The notes under the pieces: generated by a model
Told to the model about the DNA's origin: nothing
The model's input: only the letters and a program-made list of their open reading frames with translations
The model's database searches: none
Translations under genes and position numbers: made by a program
In this document: positions 18,373 to 27,511 of the stretch, one piece after another
Numbering within the stretch: position 1 is the stretch's first letter
How the letters are laid out: every line of letters starts with the position of its first letter
Assembly (NCBI GenBank): GCA_030684555.1
Contig: JAUXVN010000058.1
Location: forward strand, 1 to 59,588
Source: Ignavibacteria bacterium
Lineage (GTDB): Bacteria > Bacteroidota > Ignavibacteria > Ignavibacteriales > Ignavibacteriaceae
Direction: 5' to 3'
DNA: 59,588 bases

Positions 18373-21069
18373 ATGAAATCAGTTTTAAGTGCTCTATATT
18401 TTACGCTTTTTCTTATATCGGTTAATGCACAAATAAATATTCAGAAAATATTTGACAAAAAATACAGTGAACTCCCTTTCCCTTTGAGAATTGAAAATTC
18501 GGGAATTTATTCAATCGCGAGTTTTGATATAAATAATGATAACATAGCCTTCAAAACTTACGATGAAAGTAATGCCTATCTTTTTGAGTCCTCAAAAAAC
18601 CGGTTTTGTAAGATCGAATCCCAATTAGCCTATGATGTTGTTCTAACAGAAAAAAATATTTCATCAAAAATTGTAATAGATGAAGAGAATATTAGTTCTT
18701 CCACTCAAGTTAAAAAAGTTTTTGCTGATGAAACAGCAATAATTACAATTGACCAAAATGGGGAATTAAAATCGAATAATGTAATTATAGCATCGGTAAA
18801 AGTAACCCCGGATATGCTTAGTTTATTTTCAAATTATCTATCGGGGGAAACAAAAACCTTATACTTCCCAAAAACTTTAGCTTATGCATCTATCATTGGA
18901 ATTGATAAACATTCCAATCATTTTATTTTGATTGAAGAATTTGAATCACATCTTCCACTTAAAGTAAAACGTGCAATTATTACTCTTGATTATAAAGGGG
19001 AAATCATATCTCAATTAAATATTCCAATGGTAAAATATCTTTCACTACTGAAAGAATTCCAAATTGATGCAGATGGAAATCTATTTCATTTATTCACACT
19101 TCAAGATAAAGTATCAATTTTAAAAATTTCAGGATTAACGACTTCGAAAGTTAGAAATTTAAATTACCCGACCGAATTTCAGTACGATGTACATTTTAAT
19201 TATTTTGTTAAAACAGATGAATATTCAGGCGATTCACCACAAAACACTGAATTAGCTTCAAGCCGTTTAACCGCTGTTCGTATGGGTGAAAGCTATGTGC
19301 TCCATAAATATAGAACTACTTCAAATAATTTAGCTCCGGTAAATGTCACCGGTCCCGATGGCGATATAGTTCGCACTCCGTCATGGCTTATTACCGGCAT
19401 AAATGCAAAAATTCCTTATAAATGGGGAGGTTTCCAGACTTTGGTTCAATTTGATGCCGGACTTATTGCCGGAAAATATGCCGGTGATATACATACATCG
19501 GGAGTTTCTTCACACGCTGTTGGTGTTGATTGTTCCGGATTTGTAAGCCGCTGTTGGCAGTTGTCTTATCAATCGTCAACCAGTATGATGCCCGATATCA
19601 CTACTTTATATTCTGATTGGAATTTAATAAAACCCGGTGATGCAATTCATAAGGTCGGGCATGTAAGACTTTTTTTAGAAAGAAATGTCAACGGAAGTTT
19701 CAGAGTTGTTGAATCTTCAGCGCGTGACTGGGGAGTTTCTTATTGGTCATATACTGCTTCGGATTTAGCAACTTATACAGCGCGTTATTATAATAATATG
19801 GAATCAGATTTTTCATTAAACAGACCTGTTCTGCAAAGAGCAGAAATAATTAATGACTCTGATATTAAACTTCATTGGACAATTGATACAATAAATGTTG
19901 TTTCAATTAAAATCTATTCTTCTAAAAATGAAAAAGATTGGACTTTCTTAAAAGCAGAATCACCTTCATTAACATCGACAATTGTAACTCAAAATAATGA
20001 TCATTATTCATATCGAATTTCAACAGTGATAAATAATTCTTCACAATCAGAAGGAAATTGGTCAAATGTTTTATCGGTAAGAAATAATGGTAACTCAGGC
20101 AAAATTTTGATTGTTGATGGATTTGAAAGAGATAACGGAAGCGGCAGTTGGCAAGGTCCCGGGCACACATTTGTCAGCAAATATGCTGTGCCAATCAATT
20201 CTTTAAATAAAAGTTTTGAATCGCTTAAAAATAATGTTTTAACTGATACTTCTATTTCGTTGAATAACTATGGTGCGATTTATTGGATTCTCGGTGATGA
20301 AAGCACAGAACATGAAACATTCAATTCAGATGAGCAAATACTTGTAATGAATTATCTTGAAAACGGTGGACATTTATTTGTCTCCGGTAGCGAAATTGGC
20401 TGGGATTTATCATATCGTGGTTCTGCCGAAGATAAAGCATTCTATAATAATTATCTGAAAGCAAATTATATTTCTGATGGTGCGGGAGTTCTAAATGCAA
20501 CAGGTGTAACCGGAAGTATATTTGACGGGCTTTCGGTTAGGTTTGGACAGACATATGAAGAAGATTACCCTGATGAAATTAATCCACTAAATGGAAGCAG
20601 TCTATGTTTCAATTATTCCAATAATAAAGGAGCCGGAATTTTATATAGTGGAAGTTTTGGGAATTCGTCTCAAGTTGGAAAGTTAATTCATTTCGCTTTT
20701 CCGGTTGAAACTATAGCTGATGATTCTATTTTTAGTTCCTTAATCTCTAAATCAAGTAATTTCTTTGACGGGACTACCGGTATTGAATCTGAAAAATTGT
20801 TACCCACACAGTTTCAGTTATCTCAAAATTACCCAAATCCTTTCAACCCTAGTACAGTAATCAGCTATCAGCTTCCGGCGTTCAGTCATGTGGTGTTGAA
20901 GGTTTATGATTTACTCGGTAATGAAATCGTAACATTAGTAAATGAAGAAAAAGCAGCAGGGAAGTATTCAATCGTTTTTAATTCAGATGGATTAGCGAGC
21001 GGATTATATTTTTATACTTTAAAATCGGGTTCATTTTCATCTACAAAAAAAATGATTTTCATAAAGTAA
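18373..21069 (+). CDS. T9SS-exported NlpC/P60-like protein
   Basis: An 898-residue secreted protein with an N-terminal signal peptide ending LISVNAQ. The central domain resembles NlpC/P60 cysteine peptidases: AVGVDCSGFVSRCW with C387, then KPGDAIHKVGHVRLFLE with H430. Preceding IPYKWGG fits the typical YxWGG lead-in. A fibronectin-III-like region (about 490-570) and a ThuA/glutamine-amidotransferase-like fold (KILIVDGFERDNGSG..., ILVMNYLENGGHLFVSGSE) follow. The last 85 residues are a T9SS sorting domain (QNYPNPFNPSTVISYQLP ... GLYFYTLKSG). It is likely a surface-attached peptidoglycan or amide hydrolase. The catalytic assignment is inference. Confidence 0.85.
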   Translation: MKSVLSALYFTLFLISVNAQINIQKIFDKKYSELPFPLRIENSGIYSIASFDINNDNIAFKTYDESNAYLFESSKNRFCKIESQLAYDVVLTEKNISSKIVIDEENISSSTQVKKVFADETAIITIDQNGELKSNNVIIASVKVTPDMLSLFSNYLSGETKTLYFPKTLAYASIIGIDKHSNHFILIEEFESHLPLKVKRAIITLDYKGEIISQLNIPMVKYLSLLKEFQIDADGNLFHLFTLQDKVSILKISGLTTSKVRNLNYPTEFQYDVHFNYFVKTDEYSGDSPQNTELASSRLTAVRMGESYVLHKYRTTSNNLAPVNVTGPDGDIVRTPSWLITGINAKIPYKWGGFQTLVQFDAGLIAGKYAGDIHTSGVSSHAVGVDCSGFVSRCWQLSYQSSTSMMPDITTLYSDWNLIKPGDAIHKVGHVRLFLERNVNGSFRVVESSARDWGVSYWSYTASDLATYTARYYNNMESDFSLNRPVLQRAEIINDSDIKLHWTIDTINVVSIKIYSSKNEKDWTFLKAESPSLTSTIVTQNNDHYSYRISTVINNSSQSEGNWSNVLSVRNNGNSGKILIVDGFERDNGSGSWQGPGHTFVSKYAVPINSLNKSFESLKNNVLTDTSISLNNYGAIYWILGDESTEHETFNSDEQILVMNYLENGGHLFVSGSEIGWDLSYRGSAEDKAFYNNYLKANYISDGAGVLNATGVTGSIFDGLSVRFGQTYEEDYPDEINPLNGSSLCFNYSNNKGAGILYSGSFGNSSQVGKLIHFAFPVETIADDSIFSSLISKSSNFFDGTTGIESEKLLPTQFQLSQNYPNPFNPSTVISYQLPAFSHVVLKVYDLLGNEIVTLVNEEKAAGKYSIVFNSDGLASGLYFYTLKSGSFSSTKKMIFIK

Positions 21070-21165
21070 ATTCTGAATTATGCTCAATTTTAAAATTTTC
21101 AAAATTGCGAATTTATTTGCAATTCTTATTTCCTCCATTTTTTTAATCTAATGTTGAAGTAAGTA

Positions 21166-22098
21166 ATGATTAAACTGATTTTTACATTAATGATTTTTAC
21201 TGCCGGTTTATGCCAGGCTCAATACACACCTATTAAATTCAATTATGAAACTTCTTTCGATAATGAAATAATAGCAATAATTGAAGAACTTGGTTTAGAT
21301 AAAGATTTTAATGTAGGTGAAGACGGCATTGAGCAAATATCGTTTGCCGTGATTGATATGAATGGAGAAACTCCAATTCTCTCAGGATATAATTATAACA
21401 ATTTTATTTATCCTGCAAGTGTTTATAAGATGTATGTTGCAGCGGAGGTCCTTCATCAAATATCTTTGGGAGAGTACTCGTTGCAAACACCTTATATTAT
21501 ACACGCACCAAATGATGTTGATAAATCAAAAGAAATAAGTCGTGATCCACGTCCGTTATTAAAAGATGGTGATACAGTCACTATCGAATATCTACTCGAT
21601 CTTATGATTTCGAGAAGTGATAATTCAGCCGCAAATTGTCTGATTGATGTTGCCACTCGTCCAAGGATAAATCAGATGATTCAATCATTTGGCTGGTCTG
21701 GCAGTGAAGTAACCAGGAAATTCTTAAAAAGGAAATTTGAAGACCCGGGTTATGATACTATCAGAAGTACTGAAACTTCAGCTCTTCATGCCGCAGAGTT
21801 TTTATATAGGATTCATTCCGGTACCCTAATCAATTATTGGGTAAGTTCACAAATGAAATCATATTTAAGCCGTCAACTTGATAAATCGAAACTTGCTACT
21901 GGTTTACCTGGCAATGTTATGATGTATCATAAAACCGGTTGGTGGAGTTTTTGGACGCATGATGTTGCAATAGTCGATGATGGAAAAGTTAAATATATAA
22001 TTACATGTTTTCTCCCAATTGAAGAAGACAAAGCAATCCCGATTATGAAATTACTATCCAATAAAATTCATAACCTCATAAAACTTCGCAATTATTAG
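21166..22098 (+). CDS. Class A beta-lactamase-like serine hydrolase
   Basis: A 310-residue exported protein; the signal peptide ends GLCQA near residue 18. All three active-site motifs of the penicillin-recognising fold are present: S85-V-Y-K88, S151-D-N153 and K256-T-G258. I do not see a clear class A omega-loop Glu equivalent (ExxxN), so true beta-lactamase activity is doubtful. A cell-wall related carboxypeptidase or esterase is as likely. It follows the NlpC/P60-like gene by 96 bp, which fits an envelope or peptidoglycan theme. Phenotype cannot be predicted from sequence. Confidence 0.85.
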   Translation: MIKLIFTLMIFTAGLCQAQYTPIKFNYETSFDNEIIAIIEELGLDKDFNVGEDGIEQISFAVIDMNGETPILSGYNYNNFIYPASVYKMYVAAEVLHQISLGEYSLQTPYIIHAPNDVDKSKEISRDPRPLLKDGDTVTIEYLLDLMISRSDNSAANCLIDVATRPRINQMIQSFGWSGSEVTRKFLKRKFEDPGYDTIRSTETSALHAAEFLYRIHSGTLINYWVSSQMKSYLSRQLDKSKLATGLPGNVMMYHKTGWWSFWTHDVAIVDDGKVKYIITCFLPIEEDKAIPIMKLLSNKIHNLIKLRNY

Positions 22099-22221
22099 CT
22101 TTTATGATTGATAGTAGAAATTATGCCAGATTCCTAAAAAACTTTTATAGAGGAGTATCAATCCAATTCTAAACTGTTCGAAACTTCTTTCGATAATATC
22201 AAGTAAAAACGGATTTAGTAA

Positions 22222-22623
22222 ATGAAAAAATATTTAACACCACTTTTATTGTTCTCAATGATGATTCTTTTCTTCGGATGTTCAACAATGATAAATACAA
22301 CCACACAGGTTGTTGAGGTGAAAACTACTCCAACGAATGCCAAAATTACGATTAATGGAAAAAGATTTGGAAACTCCCCTCAATATGTAAATATTGAGAG
22401 GGGAATTAATCATGTAATTAAGTTTGAACTTGACGGATATGAGTTGTATGAAACACAAATAACTCAACAAATGTCCTATTGGTATTGGGGAAATGCACTA
22501 AATGGATTTTTACCCGGAATGCTTATTGATTGGTATAACGGTTCAATGTACAATTTAATTCCATCTAATATTGATGTTGAACTTTCCCAGGTTAAAGTTG
22601 TAGAACCAATAAAGAAAAAGTAA
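22222..22623 (+). CDS. PEGA-domain lipoprotein
   Basis: A 133-residue lipoprotein. The signal segment ends MILFFGCS, with the lipobox cysteine near residue 20. A PEGA domain occupies about 33-75 (VEVKTTPTNAKITINGKRFG then PQYVNIERG and KFELDGYE). The C-terminal part has a short hydrophobic, aromatic stretch (YWYWGNALNGFLPGMLIDWY) that is common in small PEGA lipoproteins. It is probably periplasmic or outer-membrane bound, with a structural or sugar-binding role. It lies in a run of plus-strand envelope genes but has its own 123-bp leader. Confidence 0.8.
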   Translation: MKKYLTPLLLFSMMILFFGCSTMINTTTQVVEVKTTPTNAKITINGKRFGNSPQYVNIERGINHVIKFELDGYELYETQITQQMSYWYWGNALNGFLPGMLIDWYNGSMYNLIPSNIDVELSQVKVVEPIKKK

Positions 22624-22647
22624 TAAACTAAAAATAGATGTTAACAT

Positions 22648-22923
22648 ATGTTTACAGATGAACAAAAAATAGAGTGGTTTGAAAAAGCTGTCAAATTTCA
22701 AATTAAGGGATTGATTTTTATTACAATGCGATCCCGTAAAGGTGGAATTGGAAGTTGGGTAATCGAGGATGTTGGAGCAAAGAAAGTTCTAAATTCAAAC
22801 ATGGAATGGGAAGATGATGTAGCCGATCCTGAAAAAGATCAGGCATTTTTAATTAGAACAAGATATGATTTTGAAACAGCCTCTATGATGTATGATCAAT
22901 ACAAAATGTTCGCAGAGGAATAA
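22648..22923 (+). CDS. Small hypothetical protein
   Basis: A 91-residue soluble protein beginning MFTDEQKIEWFEKAVKFQ. It has no signal peptide and no recognised catalytic motif. It is predicted as mixed alpha/beta and acidic at the C-terminus. It follows the PEGA lipoprotein by 24 bp and may share its transcript. Codon use matches its neighbours, which supports a real gene. Function unknown. Confidence 0.6.
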   Translation: MFTDEQKIEWFEKAVKFQIKGLIFITMRSRKGGIGSWVIEDVGAKKVLNSNMEWEDDVADPEKDQAFLIRTRYDFETASMMYDQYKMFAEE

Positions 22924-23315
22924 TAATAGTACCTTCGTGAGAAAGCCAATCTTAAATATTTAATACCTCCAATTGAAATGTTAGAATGTATTAATAAATT
23001 TTGGGGCTTTTCCGAAGGAATCCTTTGGATAGCCACATTTTATTATTCTATTTCTGACAAATTATTATGTTAGTCTTTTCCTTTAAGTTGACGTCTATGA
23101 CCCATATCTGAATTAAAATTCCACACGTATTAAAAGCATCCAAAAAATCAAAAAGTATTTGGAGAATATAGTTGAAGAACTGACTTCCGAATTAAAGAAA
23201 ATTAATGTAGAATTGCATTCAGAAATTAAAGTGTGCCATGAAACTGATTTTTACAGAATATCATTCACACACACTGCCGATAATTAAAGAAGTATAACTA
23301 AGTAATAGGATAAAA
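22924..23315 (+). other. 392-bp spacer with a possible decayed ORF
   Basis: No complete gene is visible. Between about 23115 and 23286 the plus strand has a protein-like frame (IKKYLENIVEELTSELKKIN then VCHETDFYRISFTH) that ends at a stop. It lacks an ATG and has a stop just upstream. It may be the tail of a lost gene. Nothing else stands out. Confidence 0.35.
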
Positions 23316-23648
23316 ATGGAAGAAACTAATGAGCTATTGGAAAAACTATCAGCAAATAGTTTAATTAATGAAATTGCATTTCAGCAGAATGCAATTGTCA
23401 GTAAACAGATAATTAAAAAGCCGAATGGTAATGTAACGCTATTCGCATTTGATAAAGATGAGTCATTGACTGAACATACAACACCTTTTGATGCACTTGT
23501 TTATATTGTTGACGGAATAATGAAAATAACAATTGGCGGTAAACCTTTTGAGGTAAAAGCTGGCGAAATATTGCTAATGCCGGCTAATGTTCCGCATGGT
23601 TTGAAAGCTGAAGTTCCGACTAAAATGTTGTTGACGATGATAAAATAG
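23316..23648 (+). CDS. Cupin-domain protein
   Basis: A 110-residue single-domain cupin. Motif 1 is partly visible (LTEHTTPFDALVYIVDGIMKI) and motif 2 is KAGEILLMPANVPHGLKA. The histidines at H-T-T and P-H-G are likely metal ligands. Small cupins of this type bind a small ligand or metal and have diverse roles, so the substrate cannot be named. It is convergent with the cold-shock-like gene; the two stops are only 6 bp apart. Confidence 0.85.
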   Translation: MEETNELLEKLSANSLINEIAFQQNAIVSKQIIKKPNGNVTLFAFDKDESLTEHTTPFDALVYIVDGIMKITIGGKPFEVKAGEILLMPANVPHGLKAEVPTKMLLTMIK

Positions 23649-23654
23649 AATCCT

Positions 23655-24182
23655 TTAGGGAATATCATCAAACCAAAAGGGTTTGTTGTCAGAGATTTTT
23701 AATTGATCATAATTGAGGAGTTTCTTAAATAGAACAATTTCCTCTGTAGTTAGATAAGGAATAATGGTGGTTGGAAGTTTAAGGATTCTGTTTGCGGTCA
23801 GAATCTTTTCAGTTAGTTCATCGGTTAACAAGTTTAGTTCTTTAATCTCTTTGTAGGCATATAATAAATCGAAAAGATTTGTTCTTCCGATTTGGAATTC
23901 TACAATTATTCTATCGAAGAATGATGAATAATATTCTTCAGGTACATCTTTAAGTGAATACCAGATTTGCTTGACTTTTCTTTTCCTGCCGTCAACTTCT
24001 TTTGAGAGGAAGTAGAGAAAGAATTCTCCCCTTTTCATATCGTTAAGTTTATCTCGAAATTCATCTTTTTTAATTTGTGAAAAATGGAAAAAGATGTCAT
24101 ATGGATAGTAAAGACTTTTAAGGAAACCAAATCCTTTTTCATCAATTTTTTTTACGCGGCAAAAATCAAGCAGATCAGTCAT
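23655..24182 (-). CDS. Cold-shock-domain-like protein
   Basis: About 175 residues. The N-terminal 50 residues resemble a cold-shock domain: GRVKKI-type opening (FCRVKKIDEKGFGFLKS, RNP1-like KGFGFL) and an RNP2-like segment DIFFHFSQIK. The remaining 120 residues are helical and not recognised. Nucleic-acid binding is therefore likely. The ATG at 24182 is preferred over one eight codons upstream because it overlaps the preceding GDPD stop by 8 bp (ATGACTGA), which indicates translational coupling. Its partner is a phosphodiesterase, which gives no obvious common pathway. Confidence 0.7.
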   Translation of the reverse strand: MTDLLDFCRVKKIDEKGFGFLKSLYYPYDIFFHFSQIKKDEFRDKLNDMKRGEFFLYFLSKEVDGRKRKVKQIWYSLKDVPEEYYSSFFDRIIVEFQIGRTNLFDLLYAYKEIKELNLLTDELTEKILTANRILKLPTTIIPYLTTEEIVLFKKLLNYDQLKISDNKPFWFDDIP

Positions 24183-25098
24183 AATTATCACGCAGTTTGA
24201 TAGCAATATCTGGGAAGTTTGTGATTATTGAGTCAACACCCATTCCTATTAATCGGGTCATCTCTTTCTCTTTATTCACTGTCCAGACGTGAATTTCCTT
24301 TTTCCTTTCCCGTGCGTATCGAATAAGTTTTTTTGATAAGAACCGATGATTAACACTTACAATATCAACTTTTTCTATTATATGCGGATTGATATTGCTA
24401 AACATAGAAAAAATATAACCGGTTTTTATTTGTGATGATCGGGATTTAACTTTTTCAATTAACGAAAAATCAAATGATGTTACGAAACAGTCATCAAATA
24501 ACTTGAGATCAGTAATTATAGATTCTACTTTTTCTGCTAATTGCTGCTGATGAATACCCGACTTCAATTCAATGTTAAGGAGAGCCTTCCCATTAATAAG
24601 TTCAATTACTTGATTTAGTGTTGGTATTTTCTCCCCTTTGAACTTACTATCGAACCAACTGCCGACCTCTAACTCACCGAGTTCATTTAGTGTCAGATTA
24701 GCTATTAATTTTTGAATCTTTGCTGTTCTTTTCAAAGTAAAATCATGATGAAGAACTACTTCACCATCTTTTGTTTCTTGTACATCAATTTCAATTATGT
24801 CAGATTTATAATCGAGTGCTTTTGTTATTGATGCAATTGTATTTTCGGGTGCTTCACCTGATGCCCCTCGATGTGCAGTAATTAGAGTATTATTTTCTTT
24901 ATCAGCCAAAATATTATTAATTAGTTTTAATTGATGAATCGCACTTCGAAAATAGTCTAATAAATTCATTAAGTAAAGGAACGTGAGAGAAAGAAGAATC
25001 ACAATTATAAAATAAACATGGTTGTATGAAAGAAAACACAAGATTTTTGTAAGTTTCTCAATAGAAATATTATTAGATTGCCATATGTAAAAAGTCAC
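24175..25098 (-). CDS. Glycerophosphodiester phosphodiesterase with N-terminal TM
   Basis: A 307-residue protein. A hydrophobic segment (about 27-46, YFIIVILLSLTFLYLMN) anchors a GDPD TIM barrel. Catalytic motifs are HRGASGEAPENT, EIDVQETKDGEVVLHHD and LNIELKSG. The family hydrolyses glycerophosphodiesters to glycerol-3-phosphate and an alcohol. The start used is GTG; a downstream ATG at residue 44 would remove the anchor, so the true start is uncertain. It is divergent from the histidine kinase gene with a 12-bp gap and coupled to the cold-shock-like gene downstream. Confidence 0.88.
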   Translation of the reverse strand: MTFYIWQSNNISIEKLTKILCFLSYNHVYFIIVILLSLTFLYLMNLLDYFRSAIHQLKLINNILADKENNTLITAHRGASGEAPENTIASITKALDYKSDIIEIDVQETKDGEVVLHHDFTLKRTAKIQKLIANLTLNELGELEVGSWFDSKFKGEKIPTLNQVIELINGKALLNIELKSGIHQQQLAEKVESIITDLKLFDDCFVTSFDFSLIEKVKSRSSQIKTGYIFSMFSNINPHIIEKVDIVSVNHRFLSKKLIRYARERKKEIHVWTVNKEKEMTRLIGMGVDSIITNFPDIAIKLRDNYD

Positions 25099-25110
25099 TA
25101 ATAAATAAAC

Positions 25111-27411
25111 ATGAAAAAATTTCTTTTACTCGTAGGGTTGATATTTTCAATTCTTCTCAACTTAAACGCCCAGACCAATACCGATAGTTTGAATTCCATA
25201 CTCAAACCATTAACCGGTATTGAAAGAATAAATACTCTTAATAAATTTGCACTTCAATTGGGGGTTCAAAATCTTCCGACTAAATTCGACTTCGCGAATG
25301 AAGCAAAAAAACTATCTCAAAAACTAAATTACTCCGACGGTTTAATTGCTGCATTAAATAATCTTGGAGATGCAGAGTTAAAGTCAAAAAACTACAAAAA
25401 AGCAAACTATTTTTTTCATTCAGCAATAAATTTGTTAAAATCAAAGAAGAATGATTCTTTATTAGCAATGGTTTATTCAAATACAGCTCTTAATTATGAA
25501 AAACTTCCCAACATTGATAGCGCAATAATTTTTCATAAAAATGCACTTGAAGTGAATTTTAAGTTGAAAAATAGGTATGGAGAAGCATTTGCATATAATA
25601 ACCTTGGATTAATTTATTGGAAGCGCGGAGAAAACTTAGATGCTATCGAAAATTTTAAGAAAGCAGTTGCAATAAGAGAAAAGTTAGATAATATTCAATC
25701 ATTAGGTAATGCGGTACAAAATCTTGGTGTTGCTTATTGGAAGTATGGGGATTATGAAAATTCCTTTAAATGTTACCAACGAGCATTAAAATTGCGTGAG
25801 CAAATTGGAAATCGTGCATCATATGCATTAGTGCTTAATAATATCGGATTGATTTATAAAAGATTAAAATATGATAAATTAGCTGAGAGTACTTTTACAG
25901 AGGCGCTCAGAATAGCTGATTCTTTGAACCATTTAAATGGAATTGGATATTCCCACTCAAATTTCGGAGAACTTTATTTAGATAAAGGGGAGCCTAAAAA
26001 AGCATTAGAACATTTTCTTATTGCCTACAAAATTAGATCTGATGACAGAGATCTTAACGGTGTTTCCTTATTGCTCAATTCAATCGGACGTTCATACGAA
26101 GCCATGAAAGAATTAGATAAGGCAAAACAATATTATCAAAATGGGATTGACACAAGCAAATCAATCATGGATAAATACGCCTTAGCTATGAGTTTAACAA
26201 ATCTGGCGCGGGTTCTAATTATTCAAAATGAAATTAATAAAGCTGAGGAGTTGGTAAATGAATCCATCGAAATTTCGCGAAGGCAAAATCTCCTTGAGAT
26301 ATTAAGAGATAATTATCAACTTTCATCTAAAATCCATATTAAAAACAACAGATTTGAAAATGCATTTAAGGAACTTGAAAATTACACAATACTAAAAGAC
26401 AGTCTCTTTAACAGTCTACTGATTCATAATATATCTAACTTTAGCGTAAGGTTGACTATTGAGTCAACTTTTCAAGAAAACGAGTTACTGAAACAGAAAA
26501 ACGCACTGCAACAGGCTGATATAGAACGACAGAAGAGTTTTAGAAATGTTTTGATATTGATAACAATATTAACCCTCATGATTTTCGGAATCCTCGCTGT
26601 CTTTTATTTTAGTCAGAGACGCTCAACAAGGTTAATTCAAAAACAGAAAAGTGAAGTAGAAAAACTTAATGAACTATTGCAAAACAGTAATAATGAATTA
26701 GAGGCAATAAATCAAACCAAGGATAAATTATTCGCAATTATTGCTCACGATTTGAAAAGTCCTTTTATGTCGCTGATAGGTTTTTCAGAAATATTAAATG
26801 AAGAAATTGAAAGCGATAACTTACAAGAAGCCAAAGTCTATGCAGGATATATTCATACATCATCTTCACAATTGGTAATATTGATTCAGAACTTACTTGA
26901 TTGGGCTAGAATTCAAAAAAGAATGATAGCTGCCTTGAAAGAGAAATATGAGTTAAAGCCGTTAATTGAAGAGATAATTAAACCCTACAGGATAAGCGCT
27001 AAGTCTAAAGGGATAAACATAGAGATTGAATGTGAAAATGGGTTATTCGTATTTGTTGATAAGGGGATGATTGAATCGGCGATTAGAAATCTTGTTTCAA
27101 ATGCAATCAAATTTACAAACGGCGATGGAACTGTTTTAATAAAAGCTGCGCAAATCAATAATAAAATTGAATTAACCGTTACAGATAGCGGTATTGGAAT
27201 TGAAGATGAAGACCTTGACAAATTATTTAATTCGGAAGAATCCTTTACAACACGCGGTACTGACAACGAGCAGGGGACGGGATTGGGATTAATAATTGTT
27301 AAAGAATTTGTCGAAAAAAATGATGGAACATTATCAATTCAAAGTGAAAAAGGAAAAGGAACTGAATTTAAAATTACCTTGCCCGTTTTTGAAGAGATTA
27401 CAACAGCCTAA
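25111..27411 (+). CDS. TPR-containing sensor histidine kinase
   Basis: A 766-residue two-component sensor. A signal peptide (ends LNLNAQ) precedes about nine TPR units (about 60-420) that are probably periplasmic. A transmembrane helix lies at about 479-500, then a coiled coil, then the kinase core. The phosphoacceptor is H546 in FAIIAHDLKSPFMSLIGF. ATPase boxes are N (NLVSNAIKFT), G1 (DSGIGIEDED) and G2 (GTGLGLIIVKEF). No receiver domain is attached and no response regulator gene is adjacent. The downstream sigma54 activator lacks a receiver domain, so a direct pairing is not supported. Confidence 0.92.
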   Translation: MKKFLLLVGLIFSILLNLNAQTNTDSLNSILKPLTGIERINTLNKFALQLGVQNLPTKFDFANEAKKLSQKLNYSDGLIAALNNLGDAELKSKNYKKANYFFHSAINLLKSKKNDSLLAMVYSNTALNYEKLPNIDSAIIFHKNALEVNFKLKNRYGEAFAYNNLGLIYWKRGENLDAIENFKKAVAIREKLDNIQSLGNAVQNLGVAYWKYGDYENSFKCYQRALKLREQIGNRASYALVLNNIGLIYKRLKYDKLAESTFTEALRIADSLNHLNGIGYSHSNFGELYLDKGEPKKALEHFLIAYKIRSDDRDLNGVSLLLNSIGRSYEAMKELDKAKQYYQNGIDTSKSIMDKYALAMSLTNLARVLIIQNEINKAEELVNESIEISRRQNLLEILRDNYQLSSKIHIKNNRFENAFKELENYTILKDSLFNSLLIHNISNFSVRLTIESTFQENELLKQKNALQQADIERQKSFRNVLILITILTLMIFGILAVFYFSQRRSTRLIQKQKSEVEKLNELLQNSNNELEAINQTKDKLFAIIAHDLKSPFMSLIGFSEILNEEIESDNLQEAKVYAGYIHTSSSQLVILIQNLLDWARIQKRMIAALKEKYELKPLIEEIIKPYRISAKSKGINIEIECENGLFVFVDKGMIESAIRNLVSNAIKFTNGDGTVLIKAAQINNKIELTVTDSGIGIEDEDLDKLFNSEESFTTRGTDNEQGTGLGLIIVKEFVEKNDGTLSIQSEKGKGTEFKITLPVFEEITTA

Positions 27412-27511
27412 AATAACTCAACGATGGTATTGTCTTAACATTAATTCCTCATGTTTGTAAATCAATTTATTTGTATTTTATTCGTTAATAATCTTAACAA
27501 TTTTTTATTCA

